From Kudoa neothunni (Eukaryota; Cnidaria), in assembly GCA_964304625.1 (NCBI GenBank), contig OZ199840.1:1674001-1738000 (forward strand): a stretch of 64,000 bases of DNA. The letters run 5' to 3'. The notes below the pieces were generated by a model. The model searched no databases. It saw only the letters and a list, made by a program, of their open reading frames with translations, and was not told the origin of the DNA. The translations under genes and the position numbers were made by a program. Position 1 is the first letter of the stretch; each line of letters starts with the position of its first letter. Shown piece after piece: positions 25,081-39,500 of the stretch.

Positions 25081-25609
25081 CATTAATCCATTTTCATGAA
25101 AAATAGATAAAACGAGTGATGAAGACAAATGAAATCTAATTAATATGCGAGGAAGCCATTCGGCTGAAGTTCTGTTGAAAATTTTTAGAGCGAAACTTTG
25201 ATTGAACATTTCACTCTCTCAAAAAGAATACCCAAAATATTGGCCCATATGTATACGACTATACAGCTATACAACATGGCTTTGCGAATCTGGATTATCT
25301 TCGCTTATTTATTTTAAAAATAAATACGAAAATTCATTATATCCTAAAAATGATTTCTTTTTATCATTATATAATAATTAGCTTCTTTTCAATATTATTG
25401 TTGGTAAGAAAAGCCAAGAAAAAAAACCCCAAAAAACATAATTTATTGATATTTTTGTTATGAAAAGTATTGTTTTTTATTTATTTTTCGAAAAAATTAA
25501 AGCAAGAATTTGAATAAAATCATTTTCTCCTTCTAAAGGTAGATCAGTAAAAAAATTAATTTTAGGGGGGTCAAAAAATCGGGAAATGCTAATGTATGGA
25601 TTTCCACTT
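25081..25609. other. A+T-rich spacer upstream of histone-fold gene
   Basis: Nothing coding recognised. A NRF1-like palindrome at the end of this stretch is listed separately. Confidence 0.4.
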
Positions 25610-25621
25610 TGCGCATGCACT
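25610..25621. promoter_or_regulatory. NRF1-like site upstream of the histone-fold gene
   Basis: TGCGCATGCACT differs at one core position from the palindrome GCGCATGCGC, the NRF1-type core. It lies about 48 bp before ATG 25669 and 164 bp before ATG 25785. G+C-rich islands are rare here, which makes the site conspicuous. Confidence 0.35.
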
Positions 25622-25668
25622 AAACAAGGTTGACTATAGTTTAAGTCTGGTGCGGTTGTTGAGGTTGA

Positions 25669-26819
25669 ATGGTTGGGAAGAAGAAAACAGTTACCGAAAT
25701 CAAACTAGATTTGTTGAGCGAAAAGCTTAACGATTGTGAGATGCAGAAAATTTCACTTAGTAACAACAATTGCTTTGATTTCCTATGGATATTTATCCGT
25801 TTGCTCGCGTAGGTAGCGTGAGTAACTATCTGAAAAATCTGTCAAAATATCGCATGACAGTTGAATCAAAAAATTTTTCACGTTGGTTGCAAATGGTAAT
25901 CTAAATATGAATTTGTTTTTGTATAAGTCCCAAGAATTCCTAAGAAAACTCATTGATGATATCCTCGAGAAGAAAAGCCAACAACACATCCATATAATAA
26001 CACCAGAAGATCTTTATGCATCTTTGAAGGTGCGCTTTAACCATCAAATTAGTTGATTTATATGTTTTATGCTTATGGGTGTGGTTGATTCGTCAAATCA
26101 CCATCACCATCACCATCGTTCCTATAATTATACAATAATGAGATATAAAATTATAAGTTATAAAATAATTGGATATATAATTATGTTATGGAGTTTCTAG
26201 TATAATTTAAATGTATAACCCACTCGAGATTAGAGTGGTTAATATGAATCTGTTTTGTAGAGGATGAACTTTGAGAATTATGTTGACTACCTGAAAGCTG
26301 AATGTGTTAATGCGAAAAAAATAAACAAAGTTGATAGCTTGATATAATATTATTCGGGAGATAGTCCTTGAATTGTTTAGAATCGAAAAAGACTGTCAAA
26401 TTCTATAAAAGAATCGGTAATTATATCTATTCCATAATGTGCTCAAATATAACTGTTAATTTATAATGATAATGAGTTATTATTAATACAAATATTATTA
26501 TTATAGTCGTGTAATTAATTGTCCTTTGGATTCACTATAAATAAACATTAGCAACCTTATTAGAATTATATATGATTGAATTTTTTAATTGGATTCTCTT
26601 TTTTGTAAACGTTCTGTCACAGAATATAATATTTATTCTTGAATTTTAGGGTATTCCAGAGGAAGAACTTATCAAGAAACAACAAGAATTAATTGCTGCA
26701 GCTAAACTACAACGTCAAAAAGCTTTACAAGTTGTTTTTAAATGTGTGAGTGTGGATGTATTGTTTTGTGATTACAGGAGGAGTCGAAAAAGATGAATTC
26801 AACCCAAGATAAATCATAA
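25669..26819 (+). CDS. Histone-fold protein of H2A/NF-YC type
   Basis: Four exons join in frame to 116 aa from ATG 25785: 25785-25895, 25928-26029, 26650-26745 and 26778-26819. The introns are 32, 620 and 32 nt. The opening PFARVGSV fits loop and helix 1 of H2A/NF-YC-type histone folds (P-x-x-R-V/I-x-x-I). The middle helix is SQEFLRKLIDDILEKK. ITPEDLYASLKG matches the r-I-t-p-x-D-L-x-x-A-i segment, and a charged helical tail follows (PEEELIKKQQEL). The family includes H2A, NF-YC, CHRAC, Pol-epsilon subunits and NC2-alpha; I cannot say which. An upstream ATG at 25669 opens MVGKKKTVTEIKLDLL, in another frame, and may be a 5' exon or noise. The introns of only 32 nt are canonical GT-AG. A (CACCAT)n tract (26092-26117) lies in the long intron. 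Confidence 0.5.
26092..26117. repeat. Short hexanucleotide tandem repeat (ATCACC)n
   Basis: About four copies of ATCACC lie within the 620-nt intron of the histone-fold gene. Simple-sequence expansion. Confidence 0.85.
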
Positions 26820-28071
26820 TTTGTAACTCTTCTCTAGATATGTTATCTATATAGTCGTGGTGCTTTTTCTTTTATATTACTGTCTTGAATTTCCTTTTAT
26901 GCTCAGTAATAAATCAATCATTTACACAAATAATGCGCAAATAATGCGCAAATATATCCAAATTTGTTTTTACGACGCCTAATGCTTTCAATAATTTATT
27001 TGAGTTTTTTCATTTAAATCAATAACTGTTATTGTCAAATAATGAATAATTAATAATTAAAGTCATTATTACAATTATTACAATATGAGAAAATAAATTG
27101 GTTCGAGTGAAGGTTACGGTACCAATCATTTTATAAGTTATTCAGTGAATATTTGGATACGTGGTTCGTTTATGACAGAGACCACTCTATTGGTATAATA
27201 AATTTTAATCCTTAACGATAGATGATAAATGATAAGTACGCCTGCGCATGAACTATTTTTTTATTTCAATTATACTCACTCACAGGTTGTATAAAGACTT
27301 AATTTTTTAGAATCTGTTACATTTAACTATTTCCATTCTTTAGAAACGACATGGAGGACAAGAAATTAATATAGTCAAAACTAATGACACCTGAATATTA
27401 TTTACCATTGGAAGTATTGGAAGTAGAAGTAGTCACTATTTCCGGAAAATAGTAAAAAATTAATATTTTTTTTATTTTAAGAAAGATGATTAAAATAATG
27501 GCGTATTTAAATTTTTGTAGCTGTGGTAATAAATATGCCACATGCATAAAATGTTACCCAATATATTTTACATCATGGCAGTTTAAAATAAATTAATCTA
27601 GATTCTAGAACAATGTCTCAACTCTCGACATTTACATTCAATCTATTGTTCTCAATAAATATTTGAAGAATATTTATATTAAAAATAACAATAAAGGGGG
27701 TTTCTGATGGCTATTTTATTATATTTAAACTTCAATTCTTGACACAAATATATTCACTCAATAAGTATTTTTATATGTATTATTTTTTAATAAAATTTAT
27801 ATTTAAATTCATTGCGCGTGCGTAAATAAATTTAAATATACTAATTTACAAAAAATTAATATATATTAATCAATAATATATGAAGAATAATTAAATTATA
27901 TTTAATGAATGATTGGTGATATTAAATTTTCCGCTAAATATCATTTACTGTTAATAATCAACATAAAGTTATCCGACACATAATTACACGTTAGGAATGA
28001 TTTTAACGGTGCAATTAAAATTTAATCTTATTATTTTCGGTCACTATATTCTAGTAGAAAATTTTTGAGTG
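26820..28071. other. Intergenic; upstream region of the ABCA gene
   Basis: A+T-rich, with no coding region recognised. It contains the tandem pair AAATAATGCGC AAATAATGCGC at about 26929-26950 and a NRF1-like site at 27813. Confidence 0.4.
27813..27824. promoter_or_regulatory. NRF1-like G+C-rich site upstream of ABCA
   Basis: TGCGCGTGCGTA, a variant of TGCGCATGCGCA, lies 248 bp before the ABCA start codon. A half-site TGCGCATG is at 27243. Regulatory role is inferred from position only. Confidence 0.3.
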
Positions 28072-31000
28072 ATGGGCCTGCTGATTTTATTGTGGAAATC
28101 TGTCAAGGTGAAATTGTCTAAGAAGGTAGAGTTTAAATCTTCGATCCGTCTTCATTTATAAATTATAATCAATGTCTATTGAATAGATGACTCTTTTGGG
28201 AGAAGTTCTACTACCAATTTACATATTGATTGTTCTTATCAGTCTTAAACCGTATGTTCCTCTGATAGAACTTAATGATGGTAGAATATGTGGAGATGTA
28301 TATCTGTGATTGAGTTGATAAATTAGGTTATTCAAAACCGATGCCAATGCCATCAAATGGTATGATGAAGGCTCTCTTTGGAATTCTGTGTAATAGTCTC
28401 ACTCCTGAGTCCTACATTTCGAAATTAAATGATTATCAATATGTTAATTCGAGGTTTCTTTTGGTTGGAAAAATATTAATCTTTTAATTCCGATTATTAT
28501 TTCGTGCCTAGGTTTTACGAATATGTGAAAATCTATGACACCCTCATCAAAAGTAGCAGCTTCAAACAAAAAATCAATAACATTTTAACACATGCAAAAT
28601 CAGTTTTTGATACCTTGGCTGTGATTCACACCAAAAACTATGGTTAATATTTTATTTATTTTAAATTGAGCAAATATTTTTTAGGATTAACAATAGGGGA
28701 TATAATATCCATAGATCAACCAACTCAGGAGGAGCTACGAAGAATAGTTAATTTATCATCTGAAGAATATGAGCGTCTTGTTACAAAGGAGTCGATTGAC
28801 ATTAGAGCCGTGATTATTATTTGTATTCTAATTTGTATTATTATATTTTTTTAGGTTGTCCTTATGTTAATCAATGTAATTATATTATAAATTGAATATT
28901 GCTTCAAAATGTTGTTTGTTCAATTAAATAAATTTTTTTAAGGAAAAATCAGTTTAATTTAATATTTAATGGTAGATTATATAGCACTCATTGGTGTAAG
29001 TAAAAAAATAAATTCTAATTATTTATTGATTTATTTTAAGTTACTAGCTATATTGTCGAATTTATTTAGTATTATAATTATTATGATGGAAACTATTTGG
29101 GACTTTTCATAAAAAGAACTATTGCTGAAAATGATTTTCTTTTTTTGTTCACCGATAGTGATCATCAATTTATTGTACGCAATAATCGATTTCCATGTAT
29201 TCCTTTAATCCATTTAGAAAACCATTCATAAAAAGTTGAGGGATGTTGCCAACAAACATATAGATCTTCTCATTGTGGATAAGATAAACGCCAAATCGAT
29301 TAAAGTTGATGAAAATTTATTAATGGTCCTTATTTTATTCTTTTAAAATGACCTAATTTGAAATTAGATGATAACAAAATTGGAGGAATTTTTCAATCAA
29401 CTGTACTTGCTATATAAAGTAATATGCGGATTATTGTTGAATTTGTATCTATCTTTTAATCTCAATTAGGATCCAGAATTTTCGGAGACGGCAACAAGAT
29501 TTTGGGATACTAATCCCAAAATCATGGATATTCGATATATTAAATCGTATCTTTGTTCAGACCCAAGCAATAATGTTATTAATTTGTACTTTGAGCGCAA
29601 TAACTTCTCCACATTGATCAGCATGGACAAAGGTATTCTATACTAAAAATACCCATAAAATATTATGTGAAAATATATACTTCATTTTTTGGTGAGAAAA
29701 TTAATCGGATTGAAGAAATTCTATTTATTTGTTTAGTCAATAATGATTAACTGGAAAACTTACTTTCATTTTGAAGCTATAATAAAAATTAATATTAATT
29801 TAAATTAATTGTTAGCGCTGTATTTATCACTGTTTTTGCATAATCTTATTTATTGCAGCTTTCTACGATAATCACTAATATAAATGTAGTATAATATTCA
29901 AATGATAATTCCAAAGTATATTTATTAAGCTCAATGACATTATCTGTTATAATTTAAACAATTTATAAAAATACTTGGTTAAATATCAAAATATTTATAT
30001 AAGATTAAATCATTGTCAGATTTTTATCGAATTAAAGTTTTTTTTATTTGTTGAATAATTTAATTAATCGCATTCCATCTTTCGAGATAGAGCATAAATA
30101 ATTTACCCAGTATTATGTAGGTAGTAATCGGAAATTCGTAAAATTTCATCCAATCTACTAACATTCAACATCGATAATTCTTTGAAAATCTTAAGTCGAG
30201 TGAATAAAAATTAGATGTAGAAAAAAATCAACCTCTAAGGAATTTTGGGGTCTTTTGGACCCCACGACGTTTATTGGTCAATATGCTTTAAAAATATATA
30301 TAAATGCAACCATACAAGTATTATTCATTTTAATCACACAAAGATATAGAAATATGTAATAAAATAAATTTAAGTTTATTTTTATTTTTAGTAAGGATTT
30401 TATCATTCACATTTGACCGTTAATTAAAATGAATATGGCACAGTATCAGTTACCACAAACAAATATATTTATAGAATCCAAAAAATTAGTATAATCTATT
30501 TGAATATACCAAATAATTAAATTTAGTCCTCGGAAGTAAAATCTTCCAAACAATTGATATATTTGATTATTTATTCTCAAAATATGTTCTTGAAAAAGAT
30601 GAAAGAGAATCTAACATTCTTTTAACATGCTGAGTGCAATAGAAGATAGGGTCAGGCGGGTTTTTAATGACATTTTCTGCACCGATTCTTTATAGTATCG
30701 ATTTACTAAAACTCCACATAGTACCACCTTAACTGATTATTGGGTCTTCAGTATTTCCATATTCCATCAATTCAATCGAAATTCCAGATGAGACAGTGTA
30801 GTTTTCTTCAAATTCACTTCCCAACGATTGAAATCCATTAGTTTCACTCTCATTTTGTGCAGGCAAAGCGGGGTCGCGTTTCATTATTTGAGCAGAATAA
30901 AAACACGCTCTGGAACAATAATATAGAGTATTAAATTGAATGATTTCATTAAAAAAATATTAATTATTAAGCCAATTCACTTGGATTCTTTATTTCTCAA

Positions 31001-34000
31001 AAATATAAGATTATTCAACAACGGTTTATATAACGATTACTTGCGATCCACCCCGATCCACTGGCGAGGAGATTATAGCGGATTAATTACACAAATGTTT
31101 GGTTCTTTTCTTCAAATTTAGTCGACAGAAATTTTTTAAACTGAATGGAATAATTTATCTATATTTATTAAGTTTATTAATCAATTAAAATAATGGGGCC
31201 TTATGGACCCCAAAGATCCTTGGAGGGTGGTTAGACTTGTAAATTTCGGGATTTTTATTAATTGGTCATATTGTTCGTTCTCACGTTATTTTGATAAGTA
31301 CTTAATATTCTTAGATTAATTTTTTTCTCTGATTGGACATGTGTATGAATCTCTTATCCATATCTAATAAACACTTTTCTCAACAATAAATGTACCTTTT
31401 CACTCGATGATTCTGTTTTTATAATCCGTCTACATTCACAACCATTATTTAACATCCGTGAAAGTAGACATAATTTCTTGGTTAATTGGAAGTCGGTGAG
31501 CGAATCGAAATACATTTGGAGCCCTCGGAGAAAGATCATCATAGGTGTCATTGTTATAGTTTTTCACATCTTAAAATAAATATTTGTTGAGAAATCGAAT
31601 TGTCATCAAAATTTGTTTCCTCGTAAAATTCCGAAATCCCAATTTGTTAAAATTGTTCGGGATTTGGAACTAGCTAGCTAGCCTCGAAATTTGTAAGTTT
31701 AACGAAGGTCGTTTTTGCTGAGCTTCGAGGGTTAAAAACAAATAACTATTATTCATTCTTAAATTCAGATATTTAGGAAATAATATAAATGGTAATTTTC
31801 ATATTTTTATCTAAAAAATATAGTTTAATTTTTTAAATCTACTATATAAAGCAAACCGGTAATTCGTGTGTCAGTGTGTACGCATTTTTCATTCTTGATA
31901 GAGAGAAATATCTCCCAATTTGAGCACACATATGGAAAGATAAAATTTTATCTTAACACATAAAAATACGTAAAAAATTATAAAAGGTTTATATCATGCA
32001 AAATGACTAAAAACATTTTCACGTGATATGAGTGGTATGATTTTAGGATTTATGCTAACATATAGGTCATTTCGTTAAAGTTATAAAAAGTTAATTTTAA
32101 ATGTAACATAGTGTTTATTTTACTTTAAAATTATTGAAAAGTAATTTAGTAATTGAATTAGTTCAAATAAGGAAGGTAATATTAGTTTATGTAGCCAAGC
32201 ATTAATACGAAATTCATTTGTTGATGTTTAACAAGATTAGTCCTATTCATATGGTATGATTTAGAGATTGCTGCAAACAACGAGAAAATCGATTTTTTGG
32301 AGATCAATAGAGGAAATTCTAAACGCTCAGTAGTTTTTATTCGTTTTTAAAACTATTAAATAAGGTTCGTGCGCCAAATGAGTTAAATAAATCATCAGTT
32401 AATTGGGTAATCTTTGTACCATTTATCTAAATACTCTGAATTTACTTTGAACTTCAAATGACCATGTCTTACTCAAAAGGCTTTAGTCTACGTGGCCAGG
32501 CAAGGAAGCCAATGCGAAGCGGGGCTTTTGCGCTAGTTTATTTATACATCTAACTATTCGGTGGATTAAATTATATGAATTTACCTTTATTTTTGTAGGG
32601 CGATTGCGCGAATTCAATGAGAAATACCATATATAATCGATATGATTAGATACTAAATCTGTTTATATGAATATTATGGAATTTTCTTTGTTTCAGTGTA
32701 TTTTAAATTGAATAAAATTATAAGTTATATTTGGGGTTTATATTTTTCTCTAATTTAAATCATAAAAGTAAAATATTATTAAATATTGTCATTTATAAAA
32801 TCATAGGTTCAGAAATAATATAGAAATCTTAGTTGTGTGATTTATTAATATTAGACAATAGTTTGAATTAGATGATTTAGAGGAGTGGTTATCATACCTT
32901 TTTATTATGCATGTCAAATGCATTCCTTTTACATGGAATTATTGATAGATTTGTCTTGAAAATTGCATTTTCTAATCTCTATTAATAGATTCAAAATAAT
33001 AAAAATCCAGAACTTTCTAAATTAAGGGAAAATGGTTTGGTGAATGTTATAATAAGATAGATATGACATGGAATACGAGACTGTTTCCTTAGAGTTCGAT
33101 GAAATCGACCGCTAAATTGGTCTTTCAACGATATAATTCAATTTAGATGTAATGATTCCAATTTGTGTAATTATTTGAATTATTTTGGTTGATATTAATG
33201 AGATAAATATTCGTCTGTGTGGAAATACATGTCTTGTTCGTGACGAAGTTAAATGATATAATTTGACAATAAAAATTAACTATCGTAAGTTATCTTCAGG
33301 ATACATACTTTTCTTATTATTATTAGCTCTCCAAAATGAGCTGTTTTAATTACACTGATCAAAATTGTTAAAATTTTGATAATTTAACTCTTTCTACATA
33401 TTAGCTTAAAGTATTATTATATTTTTTTAAATGATTTTTAGATATTTTCGAATCCACGATATTTCTAAGTTCGAACGACAGTTTGTTATTGGGGAAATTT
33501 TAAATATTTTTAATTTATAATATTTTAATTTTCATTATAAACAAATAGAGATTAAAAAATATTAATTGAATTTTACTTATGTTTTTAAATTACAATAAAT
33601 GCTAATGTATTTTATTCAATTAGATTTATAATATTTTAAAAAGTTTGGACATTATTAAATATTTTTAAAAATAAAACTTCAATATTATTATAAATGTGAA
33701 TATGTACATGACAAAATTTATTTCAAATATTTAAAAAAAATCACTAGCTGTATAATATTATTCTAAATTAGCATAATAAAGGTTTCAAGTAAATTTACAA
33801 AAAATTAATTATCAACTTTCATATTTTACTTTTTATTAATATTTATTTTTATATTTAGATTCCAACCCCGAAGAAACATGTAGAAAAAGAATTATTGGAA
33901 ATACTTTAAAGGATGTTTTTGAAAATAAATATCCACTTTATGTAAAAGACGCTCAAATGGCTCAGGTCGTGCTTTCACGACTTAATGAGTTCTTTAAGCC

Positions 34001-36515
34001 TTTTGCTAATCTCCTGTCAAGCACCGCTCAATATTCAGAAATAATAAATGATATGTATTGCTTTGTTTCAATAGCAACAAATAAACCCAATACATTAGTT
34101 TCCTTGGTATATTTTAACAGTGCGTTATTATTCTCTAATATTATTAACGTTGGTAGACCATGAATACAATAATGAAATATGTATCAGATACATCATACCT
34201 GTTCGAGAATTTTCCTCTTCAATGGATACCTTCTGGATTCACATTGGTTAAAACTGAAAATGATATTATGAAATATTTTGAACCAATCATTGGGATTGAT
34301 AACGTAGAAGATACTTTCAATTCTAAAATATCTCCCTTTTCAATAGGTATCTGAAAAATATATTTAATCGTATTTAGATTTCATTAATCTTCCCTTATAA
34401 TTATTAATCACCATCTTCCTATATATATATATATATATATATATATTGAAATAGGAATTATAAATATTTTTCTGATAAATATATTTAAATGAAACTTTAT
34501 TATTTATTTGATTACTTTTCGAAATATATTACATTTGTAAACAGTTCAATAATAGGAATAATTATTTTTTTTCCAAATTTCTTTAAAAGAATTATTCATT
34601 AAGTAAAATTATTATATCAAAAATTTGATAATACATAAAATAAATTTCATTCTTATTAAATTATTAAACTAATGATTTATTTTATTTTTAAGGTATTAAT
34701 ATTTCTAGTATATAATTTTAAAATAAAGTAAATAAATACATGAAAAAATTCCTGTGATTAACAGAAACAATAATAATTAAAATTAATTTTAGTTATTTAT
34801 TCATTATGTTCAGTTAATAGAATAAATTATATATACTCTTTTGTGTATTCGACATTAAAAAATTTTTGTTTTAGAAAAACAATTATTTTTATAAACTATT
34901 AATTAAATATTCTAAATTACGTTTTAATTAAATTGTTAATCATTATAACTCGTATTAGTCACAAGTCCTGCTATCTGCTTATAAAATATTAAATATTTGT
35001 TCTGCATAATCCTCAAACTTTGAAAAAATTTTAGAATACCTTTTATCGTTTAATAAAATATATTAAGTATAAATTTCTTTTGATGAATAAACTTCTGAAA
35101 AATTTATTCATCTAATAATTAAAATTCTTTATCTATAAAAATAAAAATAATTTATTAGATATCACTTATTATGATAATATAATGAATTTTAATTTAAGAA
35201 TAATTCGAGTTGAAAATTTATTTTTTTTGTTTAGGAATATCTCTTAATGGAACCAAGACGAAACCTTCGTACAAACTTGTGTACATGCCCTACATGTCAC
35301 CTCGAACCTACGAAATGTACCCTAAGTATGTGTGACTTTTTACATCAGCCTCACTTAAAGAAATTATTATATATGAATACATTCTAAAATATATAATTAT
35401 TTAATAAAATATCTTTAATAAATCTTGTCAATTAAAATATTTAATAAAATTATTTAAATCATTCTACATTTGGCGTTTCTATCCTATCTCTATTTGTTCA
35501 TCAATAGCGGACGTGAATATATAACTAAAACCCAATGGTCCTACAATTATTTCAAATATTTGGTTATTTACTACCAAGACATGATAGAATATTCCATAAT
35601 GAAATATTATATCTCCAGCAAGTTAAAATCTGTCAATAAATACATGGCGTCAATGCCCAGGTTTAACACAGTCTACGATGGGTATTTCTTTAATGTTCAT
35701 TAAATATGATTAACTTTATTATGATTTTACATAGCTTGAAACACATGTTTTGTGGTGCATTACCGTTTTTTTTATTTTTTGGATATTCTCAACCAGTCGC
35801 ATCGATTATAAGTAGTTTGATTATGGAAAAAGAACAAAAAACTCTCCATATGATTCAAGTAATATCATTTTTTTTATTTGATCATTTAAATAATCTTCAT
35901 AATATTTTCTATCTAATTATGTAGGTAATGGGCGGGACCCAAAGTCAAAACTTGTTCTCCTGGTTCATTGTCTATTCCATAGTCTCAATTATAACAATAA
36001 TACCTTTGAGTGTTTATGTGGCAGTAACCAAGATAATATATTATACCAACCCATATATGCTATCTGCCATAATATTCACATTTTTTGTGGCCTTGTTTGC
36101 TTACTGTGTCCTCATGTACAGTATTTTCGATAATCCCGTTATTGGGGCCAACATAGGCTACCTAATTCTTTTTCTTTTGTTTATTCCGTTTCCTGTGTTG
36201 GGCTATTACAAAGATACGGTTCCATTTTATCTCAATATTTTATCAGTACGATTTTTTTTAAATTTAAGTCTAGCAAAATTCTTAGTGTAATTTATTTATT
36301 TTTTTATTATTTAGGGAATTTCATTACCAGTTGCATTCTCCAAAATTTGTTCTGAAATTAATATGATTGAAAAAATGAAAACTCAACTTTCATTATCAAC
36401 CATTTTTATTTCATCTTATTCCATAAATGACTACGGACTTGGATTCTATTGGGTTGTAATGGTTATCGATGGATTTTTGTATATATTGATTGCAACTTGC
36501 ATAATATACTGGAAA
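28072..36515 (+). CDS. ABCA part 1: TM1, extracellular loop 1, TM2-6
   Basis: Exons: 28072-28125, 28187-28280, 28327-28453, 28512-28642, 28685-28809, (uncertain exons), 29368-29418, 29470-29632, 33859-34152, 34188-34346, 35235-35325, 35508-35681, 35735-35858, 35925-36245 and 36315 to about 36515. TM1 is in [17 protein letters not shown]. The extracellular loop includes [30 protein letters not shown] matches the ABCA YIQDMVERAI motif before TM2. The coupling segment [12 protein letters not shown], split by an intron and followed by VMGG, is the family's EKEARLKETMRIMG. TM3-6 follow ([20 protein letters not shown] and later). The intron 34153-34187 is only 35 nt. The intron 29633-33858 is 4.2 kb and carries a TTAA/hairpin element. 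Confidence 0.85.
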
Positions 36516-39500
36516 AAATTCTGTATTATGTTATGATCTCATTTTTATTGATTAATGTTTTTAACTTAGGTGTACATAATATTCCAAGAAATAAACTAAA
36601 ATCCAATAGTTCCCGACGTTTTAAAGTATTTCTCCAGCAGCTATGGTTAATATTACAGTCAGGTCTCGGTGTTGCATAATAAATTGAGACCGCCAAATTA
36701 CAACGCAATATCGAGTTTCGCAAAAAATAGACTAATCCATTTATTGGTTCCTTTTTAAACATAAATTCATTTATATAATGAAATTAAGGTTTTTCTAATT
36801 TTTATTTTTTTCTTTAGAGAAACTTCTAACCATTTTATTCTGCATTTATCTTTATTTTAATATAACTGATTTTCGATCCATAACACGATATAAATCACAT
36901 AGACCTTCTGGAACTTAGCTTGAAGAGGTTTGTCTAAAAGTTCTTAAGGCATCCTTATTTTTAAATGTCGACAGTTAGACGATTAATTGTTTCTTTTGAC
37001 ACTTATCATCAGAGATATTGGAGCATGACATGCTATTAAATGAAACCACTAATATAGCCCCTCCTTCATTCACGATTTAGTTTGTTAGAAACGTTGTAGC
37101 TGGGAAGCTTTTGTTCTATCTAAAAGAATCTACTGAGGGTTAAATGTTCTTTATATTTAAAATGTATTTTTTACCAAAACATAATTATTTCATTACCATG
37201 ATCAAGTTTATAAACTGTTCATTTTTGAACTCCTGACTGATTTAATTGAATTATTAAATTAATAATTTTAAACTTCTCGTCAACATCCCTCTGAATTTTT
37301 GACGTAGTCAAATTTACTACGCAATATCGAATCAAAAGGGGATCTCCACGCCTTGGAACTGCTACGCAATTCAAAATTTCTTCGCAATACTGAGCAATTG
37401 CTAATTAATTTTTTTATTCATAGATATTTTTACACATATTTTACGAGATAATAATGTAATTATTACATAGCAGTATCCAAATTTTTAAACAATTAATAAC
37501 TTTACGAGATATTGGGCTACTACGCAAGATCGAGACATGACTGTATAGCTAATTTTTAATTTACCCACAATTTTTATTAAAACTAATCCAGATATATGTT
37601 TTATCAATTGGAATCAACCTAATTTTTATATTATTTTAGTTTGAAAGAAGAAATAGCGATTGTCAATCGTTTTATGAACTTAACCCTAGCCCCACACAAA
37701 CTCTAGACAACTATTCTCATCCAATGTCCTCCATAGTTACTGCTAGAAAGGCAAATCAGAATGAAAGCTTTGTTAAAATAGTTAATATTCATAAGGTTCT
37801 CTATTTAATTTTTTAAAATTAATACATTATAATCTAGAAATTTTCATATTTTAAAAACTATGTTTTGAGTGACGTGTCGTTTGGCTTGGAGAAAAATGAG
37901 ATAACTTGCTTAATTGGTCCCAACGGTTCTGGCAAATCGACTCTCCTGTCTATTATATTGGGCCAAATTCGTCCTACCAGCGGAAAAATATATATCGAAG
38001 ATACGGAGGTAACCAATAAAAGTTGCTTCACCAATGTTGGATTTTGTCCTCAATTTAACATCCTCTACGAAAACTTAACTGTTTGTGACCATCTTTATTT
38101 CTACTCTCATCTAAAGAGACAAGATCCTAGCTACAGTATCAATGAAAATATTAATTTGTATGCTTAATTCATTTACACCATTTAATATTTTTAAAGATTT
38201 CTTGATATGATGGGAATGATGGACAAAAAGAAAACACAAGTTAATTCACTTTCGGAGGGAATGAAAAGAAAACTTTGTGTCAGTATCGCCTTCCTTGGTA
38301 ACCCTAAGCTTATTATACTGGACGAACCAACCACTGGTATCGACCCTTACTCTCGAAGGAGTGTATGGGAACTTATCATTAAATTTAAAAAAGGTTATTC
38401 GATTTTTCAAAAATATTACTTATTATCGTCTCTTATAGACAGAACGATTCTCCTCACCACTCATCGTATGGATGAGGCTGATATCCTAGGCAGTAAAGTG
38501 GTATTTCTTTCAAATGGCAGGATATTTACACAAGGAACTCCATTCGATCTTAAGCAAAAATATGGAGGAGGGTTGAAGATCACCTTGAATAAGGCAATGA
38601 TTTGTCTTAATTAATTATATAAATTTTTAAAATTATTATATGTCAAATATTATAACATATGATAATTAAATAAAGAGTATTAATATTATATTTAGACCAC
38701 CGATTGGACCAAGAGTCAGACCAATTATATGTTAAATAAATTTAACATATTTGTTCCAAACACAAAGTTTCTTAGATGCGGTAGGAATGATGCTGTCTTT
38801 GAGTTGGAAAAGAATGCGGAAAAATTCCCAAATTTTATCGAATTACTGGATCACCTTGATTCGAATATGGGGTTTTTTCAAATAAAAGGATACGGGTTGG
38901 ATGCCCCATCATTAGAAGACGTGTTTATTAATTTGAAAACGCTTCAGAAGGGAGAACTTGTCTCGGGAATAACTCATAATCATCGAATATATAATAAAGG
39001 TTCACATGATGAAAATTATTTGACTAATAATAAGACATATCACGTAAGTCCGGTAGTCGACGAGATTACTAACATGGAAGATTGTTCGCCTTCAGAAGAT
39101 GAAGAAATTTTTCCAGAACCCCCAGATAAAAAGGCTAAATTAGATTATAGTCAACATGGTTGTCCGTGTGGCTCATCCGCCGTCTCAAGGAACGGAATGT
39201 GTCATATTTTTAGAATGTTTATGATCATTTTTAAAATAAGATCCATAAGATTCCTTCGAGATTGTCGAATGGCTGTTTGCAACCTCATTTTACCTGCTAT
39301 TTTTATTGCTATGTCATGTCTTATTGTGTTCGCCAATTCCAAAGTAGGAACAGAACCCACACTGTCTTTAGATATAACGTCGACGATCAAACTACCTCAA
39401 ACTTTTGTGATTAATCACCAAAATCTAAAAAATGAAGATTCAAAATCGTTATTAAATACATTTAAAGAATATTACACAAATAATGGTTCCAATAAATAAA

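Noticed and set aside
26219-26239. CCACTC/GAGTGG hairpin
   Set aside because: Only a 6-bp stem, inside an intron, with no repeat or conservation evidence.
25785-26819. ENY2/SUS1-like transcription factor
   Set aside because: The middle exon alone looked like ENY2, but joining it to its 5' exon through a 32-nt intron gives PFARV ahead of it, which fits a histone fold and not ENY2.
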